Shown here: positions 7,618 to 14,451 of the stretch, piece by piece
How positions within the stretch are numbered: the stretch's first letter is position 1
How the letters are laid out: each line of letters begins with the position of its first letter
Position numbers and translations under genes: made by a program
The notes under the pieces: generated by a model
Seen by the model: only the letters and a program-made list of their open reading frames with translations
Databases searched by the model: none
What the model was told of the DNA's origin: nothing
From: an uncultured Collinsella sp.
Lineage (GTDB): Bacteria; Actinomycetota; Coriobacteriia; Coriobacteriales; Coriobacteriaceae
Length of the DNA: 32,317 bases
NCBI GenBank assembly: GCA_900758885.1
Contig: CAAETD010000157.1
Location: forward strand, 1-32,317
Direction of reading: 5' to 3'

Positions 7618-7646
7618 TCATTTAAGAACGTCCCCAGTGACTAGTC
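7614..7646 (+). repeat. Dispersed GGGGAC-type repeat, copy B, fused to the hisE stop
   Basis: The 33-base stretch contains ACTAGTCA (7613-7620) and TGACTAGT (7638-7645) as inverted arms around a centre with GTCCCC. It aligns without gaps to the reverse complement of part of 25226-25272, with 28 of 33 positions identical. It supplies the hisE stop codon and lies between convergent hisE and the phosphatase gene, where it may act as a two-way transcription barrier. Confidence 0.7.
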
Positions 7647-8558
7647 TTAGGCGAGGGGTGTGGGTTGCCATTCGCCGGTGGGGTGGGGGATATCGAAGGC
7701 CCGGTAGCCGCAGTCGTAGGCGTGGGCCTGAGCCTCGCGGATGTTCCAGCAGATGTCGCAGGCGCGGTGTGCGTCCGAGCCAAAAGTGATCGGCACCTCG
7801 GCGTGGGCAAAGCAGCGCAAAAGGCCGGTCGTGGGGTAGTAATCGTCGAGCCCCTTGCGCGGCGCGGCTGTCGAGACCTCAACGCGGCGGCCCGTGTCGT
7901 GGGCGCACTCGGCCATCTGCTGCCAGAACGGCGCGGGGTCAAAGTCGGGCGCAAAGCCTTCCTTCGAAAAGCGCATGACCAGGTCGGGGTGGGCCATCAC
8001 ATCAAAGTTGAGTGAGCTTTCGCAAGCACGGCACCAGTCGTCGACGTAGCGCTCCCACACGCCGAGCACGCCAAGGTTTTCCCAAACGTGCAGGTTGGTG
8101 TCGTCGTCGATCCAACCGCAGCGCGAATCGGGTGTATCGGGACGAGCGACGTTTTCCGTTCCCGCCGTACCCGCGGCACCGGCCATGATATCGCCAGGGT
8201 CGCCAATCCAGTGCACGCTGCCCAGGCGTACGACGGCGCCCTGGGACCAGCGCTCCACCAAGGGCTCGCAGCCCTTGTACCAATCACATTCAAAACCGTA
8301 GATAAAGGAGAGCTCCGGCGCGATCTGCGCGGCGAGTTTGCGGGCGTCCTCAAAGGCCAGACGATGTGCCATTAGGTCGCCCTCGACAACCTGTACTTCG
8401 CAGTTGGCGTCCATGCTGGCGGGCAGGGTGAGGTGATCGGTCGAGACCATGACGCGGCAGCCGGCCGCAGCAGCGGCGCGAACGTTGTCCTCAAATGAGG
8501 CATGGCCGTCCGAAAACGAGGTGTGGGTGTGGCAATCGACCAGCGGGCAAGCAGGCAT
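7647..8558 (-). CDS. hisJ: PHP-family histidinol-phosphate phosphatase
   Basis: Predicted to remove phosphate from histidinol phosphate, the step before HisD; called hisJ in Bacillus and hisK in Lactococcus. The 303-residue product has the PHP metal-binding motifs in order: DCHTHTSFSDGH near the N terminus, STDHLT, the Glu in YGFECDW, LGSVHW, VMAHPD and TFGSDAHR near the C terminus. ATG at 8558 is chosen because AAAGGAG lies just upstream, although the frame is open to 8816. It is convergent to the his operon and completes the pathway, since hisB here lacks a phosphatase domain. A region rich in Gly/Ala/Thr (about 8140-8200) is probably a surface loop. Confidence 0.88.
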   Translation of the reverse strand: MPACPLVDCHTHTSFSDGHASFEDNVRAAAAAGCRVMVSTDHLTLPASMDANCEVQVVEGDLMAHRLAFEDARKLAAQIAPELSFIYGFECDWYKGCEPLVERWSQGAVVRLGSVHWIGDPGDIMAGAAGTAGTENVARPDTPDSRCGWIDDDTNLHVWENLGVLGVWERYVDDWCRACESSLNFDVMAHPDLVMRFSKEGFAPDFDPAPFWQQMAECAHDTGRRVEVSTAAPRKGLDDYYPTTGLLRCFAHAEVPITFGSDAHRACDICWNIREAQAHAYDCGYRAFDIPHPTGEWQPTPLA

Positions 8559-8887
8559 GGCGGCTCCTTTGCATTTGGCGAATCCGCTCCATTGTAATGG
8601 TGCAGCTTTCAACACGCCGGGCACGCCGGAGCTCGAAATCGATTGGAAAGGCTGCGCGCTGTGTGGTGCGGCCTCGCTTGCTCTCAAAACATGTACGTCA
8701 GCCTCCAAAAGCTGCAAAAAATGACATGTTTGGAGGCTGGCGTACATGTTTGGGTGAGGCGGTGGAGTGTCGGTTTCTTGCGGACAAGGAAAATCGCGTT
8801 CATCGCGCGCCGCCACACTTGCGCCGCCCGCGATGTGCTAGCGTTTGGATGAACAAAACGAGCCCGTGCGGAAAGGATCCGGACCGT
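8559..8887. other. Intergenic region between divergent genes, with a long palindrome
   Basis: This 329-base gap separates the divergent phosphatase and LarC-like genes and must hold both promoters. No convincing -35/-10 pair stands out; TACAAT on the minus strand (8591-8596) is a possible -10 for the phosphatase. The main structure is the inverted repeat at 8687-8751. The rest shows nothing I can name. Confidence 0.5.
8687..8751. repeat. 23-bp near-perfect inverted repeat
   Basis: Arms 8687-8709 and 8729-8751 are complementary at 22 of 23 positions around a 19-base loop. Each arm holds ACATGTACG and GCCTCCAAA in complementary order. There is no T-run suited to termination and the position is between divergent promoters. 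It may therefore be a repeat-family member, a regulator site or a structured leader; copy number in the genome would tell. Confidence 0.7.
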
Positions 8888-9373
8888 ATGCAACGTGGAA
8901 GTACATCTCCGCTGTCCCGCGAGACCGATGCGCCCGAAACCATCGTCAAGCTGGAGTGCGACATCGACGATGCGTCGCCCGAGGTACTCGCCTATGCCGC
9001 CGACCGCTTGCGCGAGGCGGGCGCCCGCGAAGTGCACTGGCTGCCTCTCTACTGCAAAAAAGGTCGTCCCGGCTGGCAGCTGCAGGTAATCTGCGCCCGC
9101 GAGGACATTGACCGTCTGCAGATGATCATCTTTTTGGAAACCACGACCAACGGCATCCGCCGCCAGGTTATGGAGCGCGTCTGTCTGCCGCGTCGTTTTG
9201 AGCAGGTGGCGACGCCTTGGGGCGAGGTGGCCGTTAAAGTAGCCACCCTGCCCGACGGCAGTGAGCGTGCGGCGCCCGAGTACGAGGACTGCTCCCGCCT
9301 CGCTCGCGAGCACAACGTGCCGCTCCAACGTGTGATGCAGGCGGCCCAGAGCGCGGCACTGCGATTTGAATAG
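8888..9373 (+). CDS. LarC C-terminal-domain-like protein (LarC2 only)
   Basis: The 161-residue product resembles the C-terminal domain of LarC, the CTP-dependent nickel insertase that completes the nickel-pincer cofactor of lactate racemase. Visible landmarks are ECDIDDASPEVLAYAADRL, REAGAREVHWLPLYCKKGRPGWQL, ETTTNGIRR, the paired Arg region LPRRFEQV, a TPWGEVAVKV segment and PEYEDCSRLA. The N-terminal LarC1 domain is absent: upstream lies the divergent phosphatase gene. In Lactobacillus LarC1 and LarC2 are joined by a programmed frameshift, but nothing here could supply LarC1. ATG at 8888 is chosen for AAAGGAT upstream; ATG at 8849 is the alternative. Family assignment is likely; function as a nickel insertase is doubtful. 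Confidence 0.75.
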   Translation: MQRGSTSPLSRETDAPETIVKLECDIDDASPEVLAYAADRLREAGAREVHWLPLYCKKGRPGWQLQVICAREDIDRLQMIIFLETTTNGIRRQVMERVCLPRRFEQVATPWGEVAVKVATLPDGSERAAPEYEDCSRLAREHNVPLQRVMQAAQSAALRFE

Positions 9374-9428
9374 CGCGGCCGGCGACATCCCGCGCCCAGT
9401 CATATCAACCCCACCCGAAAGGACCACC

Positions 9429-9977
9429 ATGAAATACCTTATCGCCTCCGACATCCACGGCTCGGCATACTGGACCGAGCGCCTCTGCGCCGCCATCGAG
9501 TCCGAGCAGCCCGACCGCATCGTGCTGCTGGGCGACCTGCTCTACCACGGTCCGCGCAACGACCTGCCGCGCGACTATGCCCCCAAGCGTGTGATTCCGC
9601 TGCTCAACGCCCTGGCCGACCGCATCATCGCGGTGCGCGGCAACTGCGACGCCGAGGTCGACCAGATGGTCCTCGACTTCCCCGTCATGGCCGACTACGC
9701 CACGCTGTTTGACGAGACCGGCCGCGAGCTGTTCCTGACGCACGGCCATGTCTTTGGCGCCGGTATGCACAACAGCGTCGACCACGCGCCCGCGCTGCCC
9801 GAGGGCTCCGCGCTCGTCTACGGCCACACGCACATCAAGGTCAACGAAGCGAGCGAGGAGCATCCTGGTCTGTGGCTCTTCAACCCCGGCAGCGTGAGCA
9901 TTCCCAAGGACGGTACGCACAGCTACGGCATCTACGAGGGCGGCGCGTTCCGCCACGTGATCATGGAGGAGGACTAG
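9429..9977 (+). CDS. YfcE/MJ0936-family phosphoesterase
   Basis: Calcineurin-like metallophosphoesterase of 182 residues. All metal-ligand motifs are visible: ASDIHGS at the N terminus, LLGDLLYHGPR, VRGNCD, LTHGH and YGHTHI. The order and length match YfcE, a phosphodiesterase active on model substrates whose natural substrate is unsettled. ATG at 9429 follows GAAAGGACCACC. The mazG start is three bases after its stop, and the LarC-like gene is 55 bases upstream, so the three probably share a transcript. A nucleotide-related clean-up role beside MazG is inference. Confidence 0.88.
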   Translation: MKYLIASDIHGSAYWTERLCAAIESEQPDRIVLLGDLLYHGPRNDLPRDYAPKRVIPLLNALADRIIAVRGNCDAEVDQMVLDFPVMADYATLFDETGRELFLTHGHVFGAGMHNSVDHAPALPEGSALVYGHTHIKVNEASEEHPGLWLFNPGSVSIPKDGTHSYGIYEGGAFRHVIMEED

Positions 9978-9979
9978 CC

Positions 9980-10840
9980 ATGGCCGAGCATATGGCTCAG
10001 CAAAATGCCGAGGGTTCGCGTGACCTGTCCACGCTGGTAGATGCATCGGCCGAGCTGCAGCATCTGGTGCAGACCATCTGGCGTCTGCGTCAGCCCGACG
10101 GCTGCCCGTGGGACCGCGAGCAGACGCACCGCAGCATTGGCAAGAACATGATCGAGGAGGCCTACGAAGCGCTCGACTGCATCGAGGCCGACGACGCGGC
10201 GCACCTGCGCGAGGAGCTGGGCGACGTGCTCATGCAGGTAGTGTTGCATGCGCAGATCGCGGCGGACGCCGGCGAGTTTACGCTGGCCGACGTGGCGCAC
10301 GATATCGACGCCAAGCTCATTCGCCGTCATCCGCACGTGTTTGGCGATGCGGATGCCGACAGCTCTGACGAGGTGCTCAAGATTTGGGACGAGGTCAAGC
10401 TTGCCGAGAAGGCCGCCAAGGACAAGGCCGTGGCGGCAGGCGAGGCCGCGCCCGAGGGGCTGCTCGACGGCGTGCCCACGCACCTGCCGGCGCTGATGCA
10501 AGCGCAAAAGGTCTCGCGCAAGGCGGCGGCCGTGGGCTTTGAGTGGGAGACGGTCCAGGATGTGTGGGACGAGGTTGCCGAGGAGCGTGCCGAGTTTGAG
10601 GCCGAGGCCCCTGGCTCGCCCGAGCGCGAAATGGAGTTTGGCGATCTGCTCTTTGCCCTTGTCAACGTTGCGCGCAAAGAGGGGATTGACGCCGAGAGCG
10701 CCCTGCGTGCCAGCACGGCCAAGTTCCGTCGCCGTTGGGCTGCAATGGAGCAGATGGCGGCCGATGCCCATGTTGATCTTGCCGAGCTTTCGACCCATGG
10801 CCTCAACGACCTGTGGGACGCAGCAAAGGCAGGGGAGTAA
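9980..10840 (+). CDS. mazG: Nucleoside triphosphate pyrophosphohydrolase MazG
   Basis: Hydrolyses nucleoside triphosphates to monophosphate and pyrophosphate, thought to remove aberrant nucleotides. The 286-residue product has the two tandem MazG domains of the full-length family: the first with CPWDREQTHRSI, NMIEEAYEALDCIE and REELGDVLMQVVLHA, the second with VGFEWETVQDVWDEVAEERAEF and EFGDLLFALVNVAR. ATG at 9980 follows GGAGGAGGACTAGCC, whose GGAGG is in the end of the phosphoesterase gene. The two genes are therefore likely translationally coupled. A strong terminator follows. The C terminus, beyond the second domain, is an ordinary helical extension. Confidence 0.95.
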   Translation: MAEHMAQQNAEGSRDLSTLVDASAELQHLVQTIWRLRQPDGCPWDREQTHRSIGKNMIEEAYEALDCIEADDAAHLREELGDVLMQVVLHAQIAADAGEFTLADVAHDIDAKLIRRHPHVFGDADADSSDEVLKIWDEVKLAEKAAKDKAVAAGEAAPEGLLDGVPTHLPALMQAQKVSRKAAAVGFEWETVQDVWDEVAEERAEFEAEAPGSPEREMEFGDLLFALVNVARKEGIDAESALRASTAKFRRRWAAMEQMAADAHVDLAELSTHGLNDLWDAAKAGE

Positions 10841-10847
10841 TACCGCG

Positions 10848-10888
10848 GGGGCGATGGGAGGGACTTGTTCCATCGCCCCATTTTTTTT
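10848..10888 (+). terminator. Rho-independent terminator after mazG
   Basis: GGGGCGATGG (10848-10857) pairs with CCATCGCCCC (10870-10879) and is followed by A then eight T residues. It ends the larC2-yfcE-mazG transcription unit before the enolase promoter. Confidence 0.9.
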
Positions 10889-10896
10889 AAAAAAGA

Positions 10897-10926
10897 TTGT
10901 ATCCCTTGGCTAACTTAGGGCATAAT
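10897..10926 (+). promoter_or_regulatory. Candidate enolase promoter
   Basis: TTGTAT (10897-10902) and CATAAT (10921-10926) are spaced by 18 bases, about 100 bases before the eno start. A direct repeat GGCTAACTTA flanks the -10 on both sides (from 10908 and from about 10945), which could be a regulator site. Assigned by eye only. Confidence 0.4.
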
Positions 10927-11028
10927 GCAAAAAGTGCGACAAGGCTAACTTATGAACCTGCGCGTCGCTGCAGCGTGTAAGCCGCGTTGCCAAGCATTCA
11001 ACCCGTTTCCAAGTGAGAGGGAGACAAC

Positions 11029-12318
11029 ATGAGCGATATTTTGGATGTCTACGGTCGTGAGGTGCTCGACAGCCGCGGCAACCCCACCGTCGAGGTCGAG
11101 GTCGTGCTCGAGGACGGCAGCTTTGGCCGCGCAATGGTGCCTTCGGGTGCTTCGACCGGAGCCTTTGAGGCCTGCGAGCTGCGCGATGGCGACAAGGGCC
11201 GCTACCTGGGCAAGGGTGTTTTGCAGGCCGTCGAGCACGTCAACAACGAGTGCGCTAACGCCGTCGTGGGCCTCGACGCCTTCGACCAGCGCGCCGTCGA
11301 TGCCGCGCTGATTGCCGCGGACGGTACCCCCAACAAGACCAAGCTCGGTGCCAACGCCATCCTGGGCGTGTCGCTGGCCGTCGCCCGCGCCGCTGCCGAG
11401 TCGGCGGGCCTGTCACTGTACCAGTACCTGGGCGGCGTCAACGCCCATCTGCTGCCCACGCCCATGATGAACATCCTCAACGGCGGCGTGCATGCCGACA
11501 ATAACGTCGACTTCCAGGAGTTCATGATCATGCCGGTGGGCGCCCCGAGCTTTGCAGAGGGCCTGCGTTGGTGCGCCGAGGTCTACCACACCCTCAAGGG
11601 CGTGCTGCACGAGGCCGGCCTGGGCGGCGGCGTGGGCGACGAGGGCGGCTTTGCCCCCAACCTTAAGACCAATGCCGAGCCGTTCGAGTACATCACCAAG
11701 GCCGTCGAGAAGGCTGGCTTTAAGCCCGGCGTCGACTTTATGTACGCCATGGATCCGGCGTCCACCGAGTTCTACAACGCCGAGACCGGTATGTACGAGC
11801 TCAAGGGCGAGGGCGTGGAGTACACGAGCGCCCAGATGGTCGATTACTGGGAGAAGCTCGTCGACACTTATCCCATCATCTCCATCGAGGACGGCATGGC
11901 CGAGGAGGACTGGGACGGCTGGGTCGAGCTTACCCGCCGCATTGGCAATAAGGTGCAGCTCGTAGGCGACGACCTGTTCGTCACCAACACCGAGCGCCTC
12001 AAGAAGGGCATCGAGCTTGGTGCCGCCAACGCGATCCTGGTCAAGGTCAACCAGATCGGTACGCTCACCGAGTCGCTCGAGGCCATCGAGACCGCCAAGG
12101 AGGCCGGCTACGCCTGCATCGTGAGTCACCGCTCCGGCGAGACCGAGGACTCCACGATCGCCGACTTGGTCGTGGGCGTCAACGCCGGCCAGATCAAGTC
12201 GGGCGCCCCGTGCCGCAGCGATCGCATCGCCAAGTACAACCAGCTCATCCGCATCGAGCGCGAGCTCGAGGGCAGTGCGCGCTACGCCGGCAAGGCCGCG
12301 TTCTACAACATTCGCTAA
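11029..12318 (+). CDS. eno: Enolase
   Basis: Glycolytic and gluconeogenic enzyme that interconverts 2-phosphoglycerate and phosphoenolpyruvate; cytosolic, magnesium-dependent. The 429-residue product is full length. It shows DVYGREVLDSRGNPTVEVE, the SGASTGAFEA loop, FQEFMIMPVGA, GDEGGFAPN, SIEDGMAEEDW, LVGDDLFVTN, the catalytic Lys in NAILVKVNQIGT, and SHRSGETEDSTIADL. ATG at 11029 is preceded by GAGAGGGAGACAAC. It stands alone between a terminator upstream and one downstream, with its own likely promoter, which suits a highly expressed gene. Confidence 0.98.
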   Translation: MSDILDVYGREVLDSRGNPTVEVEVVLEDGSFGRAMVPSGASTGAFEACELRDGDKGRYLGKGVLQAVEHVNNECANAVVGLDAFDQRAVDAALIAADGTPNKTKLGANAILGVSLAVARAAAESAGLSLYQYLGGVNAHLLPTPMMNILNGGVHADNNVDFQEFMIMPVGAPSFAEGLRWCAEVYHTLKGVLHEAGLGGGVGDEGGFAPNLKTNAEPFEYITKAVEKAGFKPGVDFMYAMDPASTEFYNAETGMYELKGEGVEYTSAQMVDYWEKLVDTYPIISIEDGMAEEDWDGWVELTRRIGNKVQLVGDDLFVTNTERLKKGIELGAANAILVKVNQIGTLTESLEAIETAKEAGYACIVSHRSGETEDSTIADLVVGVNAGQIKSGAPCRSDRIAKYNQLIRIERELEGSARYAGKAAFYNIR

Positions 12319-12391
12319 ACAGGCGAATTTGGCGAGGGGGAGGCTGACTCGGTTCCGCCCCTGCCTTGGCTGGACGCCGCAAAGCGCTGTG

Positions 12392-12423
12392 GGCGCTGGG
12401 CCATATGGCTCAGCGCCTTTTTT
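12392..12423 (+). terminator. Rho-independent terminator after eno
   Basis: GGCGCTGGGCC (12392-12402) pairs with GGCTCAGCGCC (12407-12417), with one G-T pair, around the loop ATAT. Six T residues follow. Confidence 0.9.
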
Positions 12424-12514
12424 ATGTCGAGCAAAGGCTGTCGAAGGCGGTGTGCGCGCTCGTGCTATAACTAAAGGACTTAGCGCAAACAAACCTCAAC
12501 CGCACAAGGCGCAC

Positions 12515-13276
12515 ATGGATCAGATTTACGACAACAGGTACTATTCCGCCGGTTCGCGTGAGCCGTCGCCTCGCCGTGCGCGCACGGTGCAGCTCGGTGG
12601 GTCCGCCTACGCCGGCGCCGACCGCTCCATGCAGCGCCCGACAAGTACCTCGCGCCCCAATGCTCAAGTGAATACTTCGTCAGATGGACCGGTGCGCCCG
12701 GCACGTTCGACACATGCGTCGCGTCCCTCGGCCCAGACGCACGACAGGTCGAGCAGGCCCTCGAGCCGTCTTTCGGGCTCGGACTTTATGCGCTACGCCA
12801 ACGACAATGCGGTGGTCAAGGCGATCTATGACTTTACACATGGCTCTCTGCGCCCGCTGTTTATCGGTATCGTGGTGGCGCTGGCGCTCGTGAGCCTGTA
12901 TTTCCCCGTGCGCGACCTGTACGTGGCTAAGCGCTCGAGCGATATCTTGGCCAAGCAGGTCGAGATTCGCGAGCAATATAACGACGAGCTGCAAAAAAGC
13001 GTCGACAAGCTGCTCTCGGAGGAGGGCATCAAGGACGCGGCGTCCGAGGACCTGGGCCTGGTAATGCCTGGCGAGAAGAGGATTGAAGTGCAGGGCCTGG
13101 ACGGCGATTCGGATGCCTCGTCGAGCCAGAAGTCGTCGAACGCCAAGAAGGCCAGCGAAGTTGCCAAGGAAATCGAAGAAGTCGGCAAGGACGCGCCGTG
13201 GTACATTCAGACGCTCGACATGCTGTTTGGATTTAACGGCGTCGAGGGTCAGACGGTCGCGTCCAGCGGCGAGTAG
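12515..13276 (+). CDS. DivIC/FtsB-like septum formation initiator protein
   Basis: The 253-residue product has a long, polar, Arg/Ser/Pro-rich cytosolic N terminus (about 105 residues), then one membrane segment (LRPLFIGIVVALALVSLYFP). A predicted coiled coil follows (AKRSSDILAKQVEIREQYNDEL). The region after it ends in LGLVMPGEKRIEV and a Ser/Lys-rich tail. The single-pass plus coiled-coil arrangement is that of DivIC/FtsB, which links the divisome to peptidoglycan synthesis; location next to eno is common for this family in Gram-positive bacteria. ATG at 12515 follows CACAAGGCG. The disordered N terminus is much longer than in Bacillus DivIC, as in several actinobacterial versions. Confidence 0.82.
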   Translation: MDQIYDNRYYSAGSREPSPRRARTVQLGGSAYAGADRSMQRPTSTSRPNAQVNTSSDGPVRPARSTHASRPSAQTHDRSSRPSSRLSGSDFMRYANDNAVVKAIYDFTHGSLRPLFIGIVVALALVSLYFPVRDLYVAKRSSDILAKQVEIREQYNDELQKSVDKLLSEEGIKDAASEDLGLVMPGEKRIEVQGLDGDSDASSSQKSSNAKKASEVAKEIEEVGKDAPWYIQTLDMLFGFNGVEGQTVASSGE

Positions 13277-13304
13277 GCGAGTAGCGCCCGGAGGGGAGCC
13301 CGCA

Positions 13305-14306
13305 ATGACAAATTGCAAACGATATAAGGTGGCGGCGATCGACCTGGGAACGGTGTCGTCGCGACTGGTGTTGGCCCAGGTCGAGGGCGGGGCGATCGTG
13401 GAATCGTCCAAGCATACCGAGATCACCGACTTGGGCGAGGGCGTGGACGCGACGGGGCGCTTTTGCGAGGCGGCCGTTGAGCGCGTGCTCGCTGCGTGCC
13501 GCATGTTTGTGGACGAGGCGCGTGCCTTTGGGGCCGCGTGCGTCTGCACCACCTGCACGAGTGCCGCGCGCGATGCGTCCAACGCCGCACTGCTGCTGGA
13601 CGGCCTGCGCGGGCTGGGGCTCGAACCGCAGGTGATTCCGGGTGAGGTTGAGGCGCGCCTGACATTCTTTGGCGTGGCACACGACTTTGCCGGTGAACGC
13701 ATTATCGTCGCCGATTCGGGCGGTGGCTCCACGGAGCTCGCGACGGGCGTATACGCTCCGGAGCGTGGGGTCTTTGCGCTGGAGGGCACGCGCTCGCTGG
13801 ACATTGGCTGCCGCCGCGTGACGGAGCGCTTCTTCTCCTCGTTGCCCCCCGCGGACGGCGAGCTTGCGGTTGCCGCCGCGTGGGCGGCCGAGCAGTTCTC
13901 CGCCTATTTTGAGGGCCTGCCTGTCGACTTTGAGCGCGCCGAGCGCCTCGTCGCGGTGGGCGGTACCGTCACCACGCTCGTGGCGCTGGTCCACGAACTG
14001 GAGCCGTACGACTCGAGCTTTGTGCACCTGCGTGAGCTTTCGATGGAGCAGATCTCGGCCGCCATCGATCGTATATCTACGCTGGATGTGGAGGGTATCG
14101 CCGCGCTACCGGGTGTACAGCCCAAACGCGCGGGCGTGATTCTGGCTGGCGCCGTGGTGATCCGCGAGCTCATGCGTGCCGGCGGTTACGACATGCTCAC
14201 CGTAAGCGAGAACAGCCTCCTCGCCGGTATGGCCGCCACCATCAACGAGACCCTCGACGGCGAGCTACCCACCATTGGCTGGACCCCCAACCTCAGCGCC
14301 CTCTAA
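13305..14306 (+). CDS. Ppx/GppA family phosphatase
   Basis: Exopolyphosphatase / pppGpp-phosphohydrolase family member of 333 residues with the actin-like ATPase fold. Visible are the phosphate-1 loop AAIDLGTVSSRLVLA, TSAARDASN, the catalytic Glu region VIPGEVEARLTFFG, the phosphate-2 loop VADSGGGSTEL, and VAVGGTVTTLVAL. ATG at 13305 follows GGAGGGGAG. In place of the usual Asn, Thr or Ser residues of the first loop it has TVSSR, still compatible. It is 28 bases after the DivIC-like gene, an arrangement also common in actinobacteria (eno-divIC-ppx). Whether it acts on polyphosphate or on (p)ppGpp cannot be told from sequence. Confidence 0.9.
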   Translation: MTNCKRYKVAAIDLGTVSSRLVLAQVEGGAIVESSKHTEITDLGEGVDATGRFCEAAVERVLAACRMFVDEARAFGAACVCTTCTSAARDASNAALLLDGLRGLGLEPQVIPGEVEARLTFFGVAHDFAGERIIVADSGGGSTELATGVYAPERGVFALEGTRSLDIGCRRVTERFFSSLPPADGELAVAAAWAAEQFSAYFEGLPVDFERAERLVAVGGTVTTLVALVHELEPYDSSFVHLRELSMEQISAAIDRISTLDVEGIAALPGVQPKRAGVILAGAVVIRELMRAGGYDMLTVSENSLLAGMAATINETLDGELPTIGWTPNLSAL

Positions 14307-14310
14307 ATAA

Positions 14311-14375
14311 GTTGCGGTGAAATACGGACTAAAATCGCCCTTTCGGGCCCCAAACAGTCCCTATTCCACCGCAAC
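14311..14375. repeat. Inverted repeat of the GTTGCGGTGGAATA family, copy 1
   Basis: Arms 14311-14330 and 14356-14375 are complementary at 18 of 20 positions around a 25-base loop that contains an inner GCCC/GGGC hairpin. It starts five bases after the ppx stop and has the same outer sequence as the inverted repeat at 15860-15930. It could serve as terminator, although the T-run is missing. Confidence 0.75.
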
Positions 14376-14382
14376 TCAACAG

Positions 14383-14432
14383 CCGGCACCTGGGGACGTT
14401 CCTTTTCTGCCGGCACCTGGGGACAGTCCTTG
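14383..14432. repeat. Dispersed GGGGAC-type repeat, copy D
   Basis: Contains GCCGGCACCTGGGGAC twice (14382-14397 and 14409-14424), followed by GTTCCTT and AGTCCTT respectively. The whole 50-base unit matches the reverse complement of 23041-23091 with about seven differences. It lies in the gap between convergent ppx and the ATPase gene. Confidence 0.75.
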
Positions 14433-14451
14433 CAGGGCGTCCCCACAGCGC

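Noticed and set aside
11413..12492. Minus-strand open frame of 359 codons opposite enolase
   Set aside because: Antisense to a certain gene and without recognisable motifs; an artefact of third-position GC.
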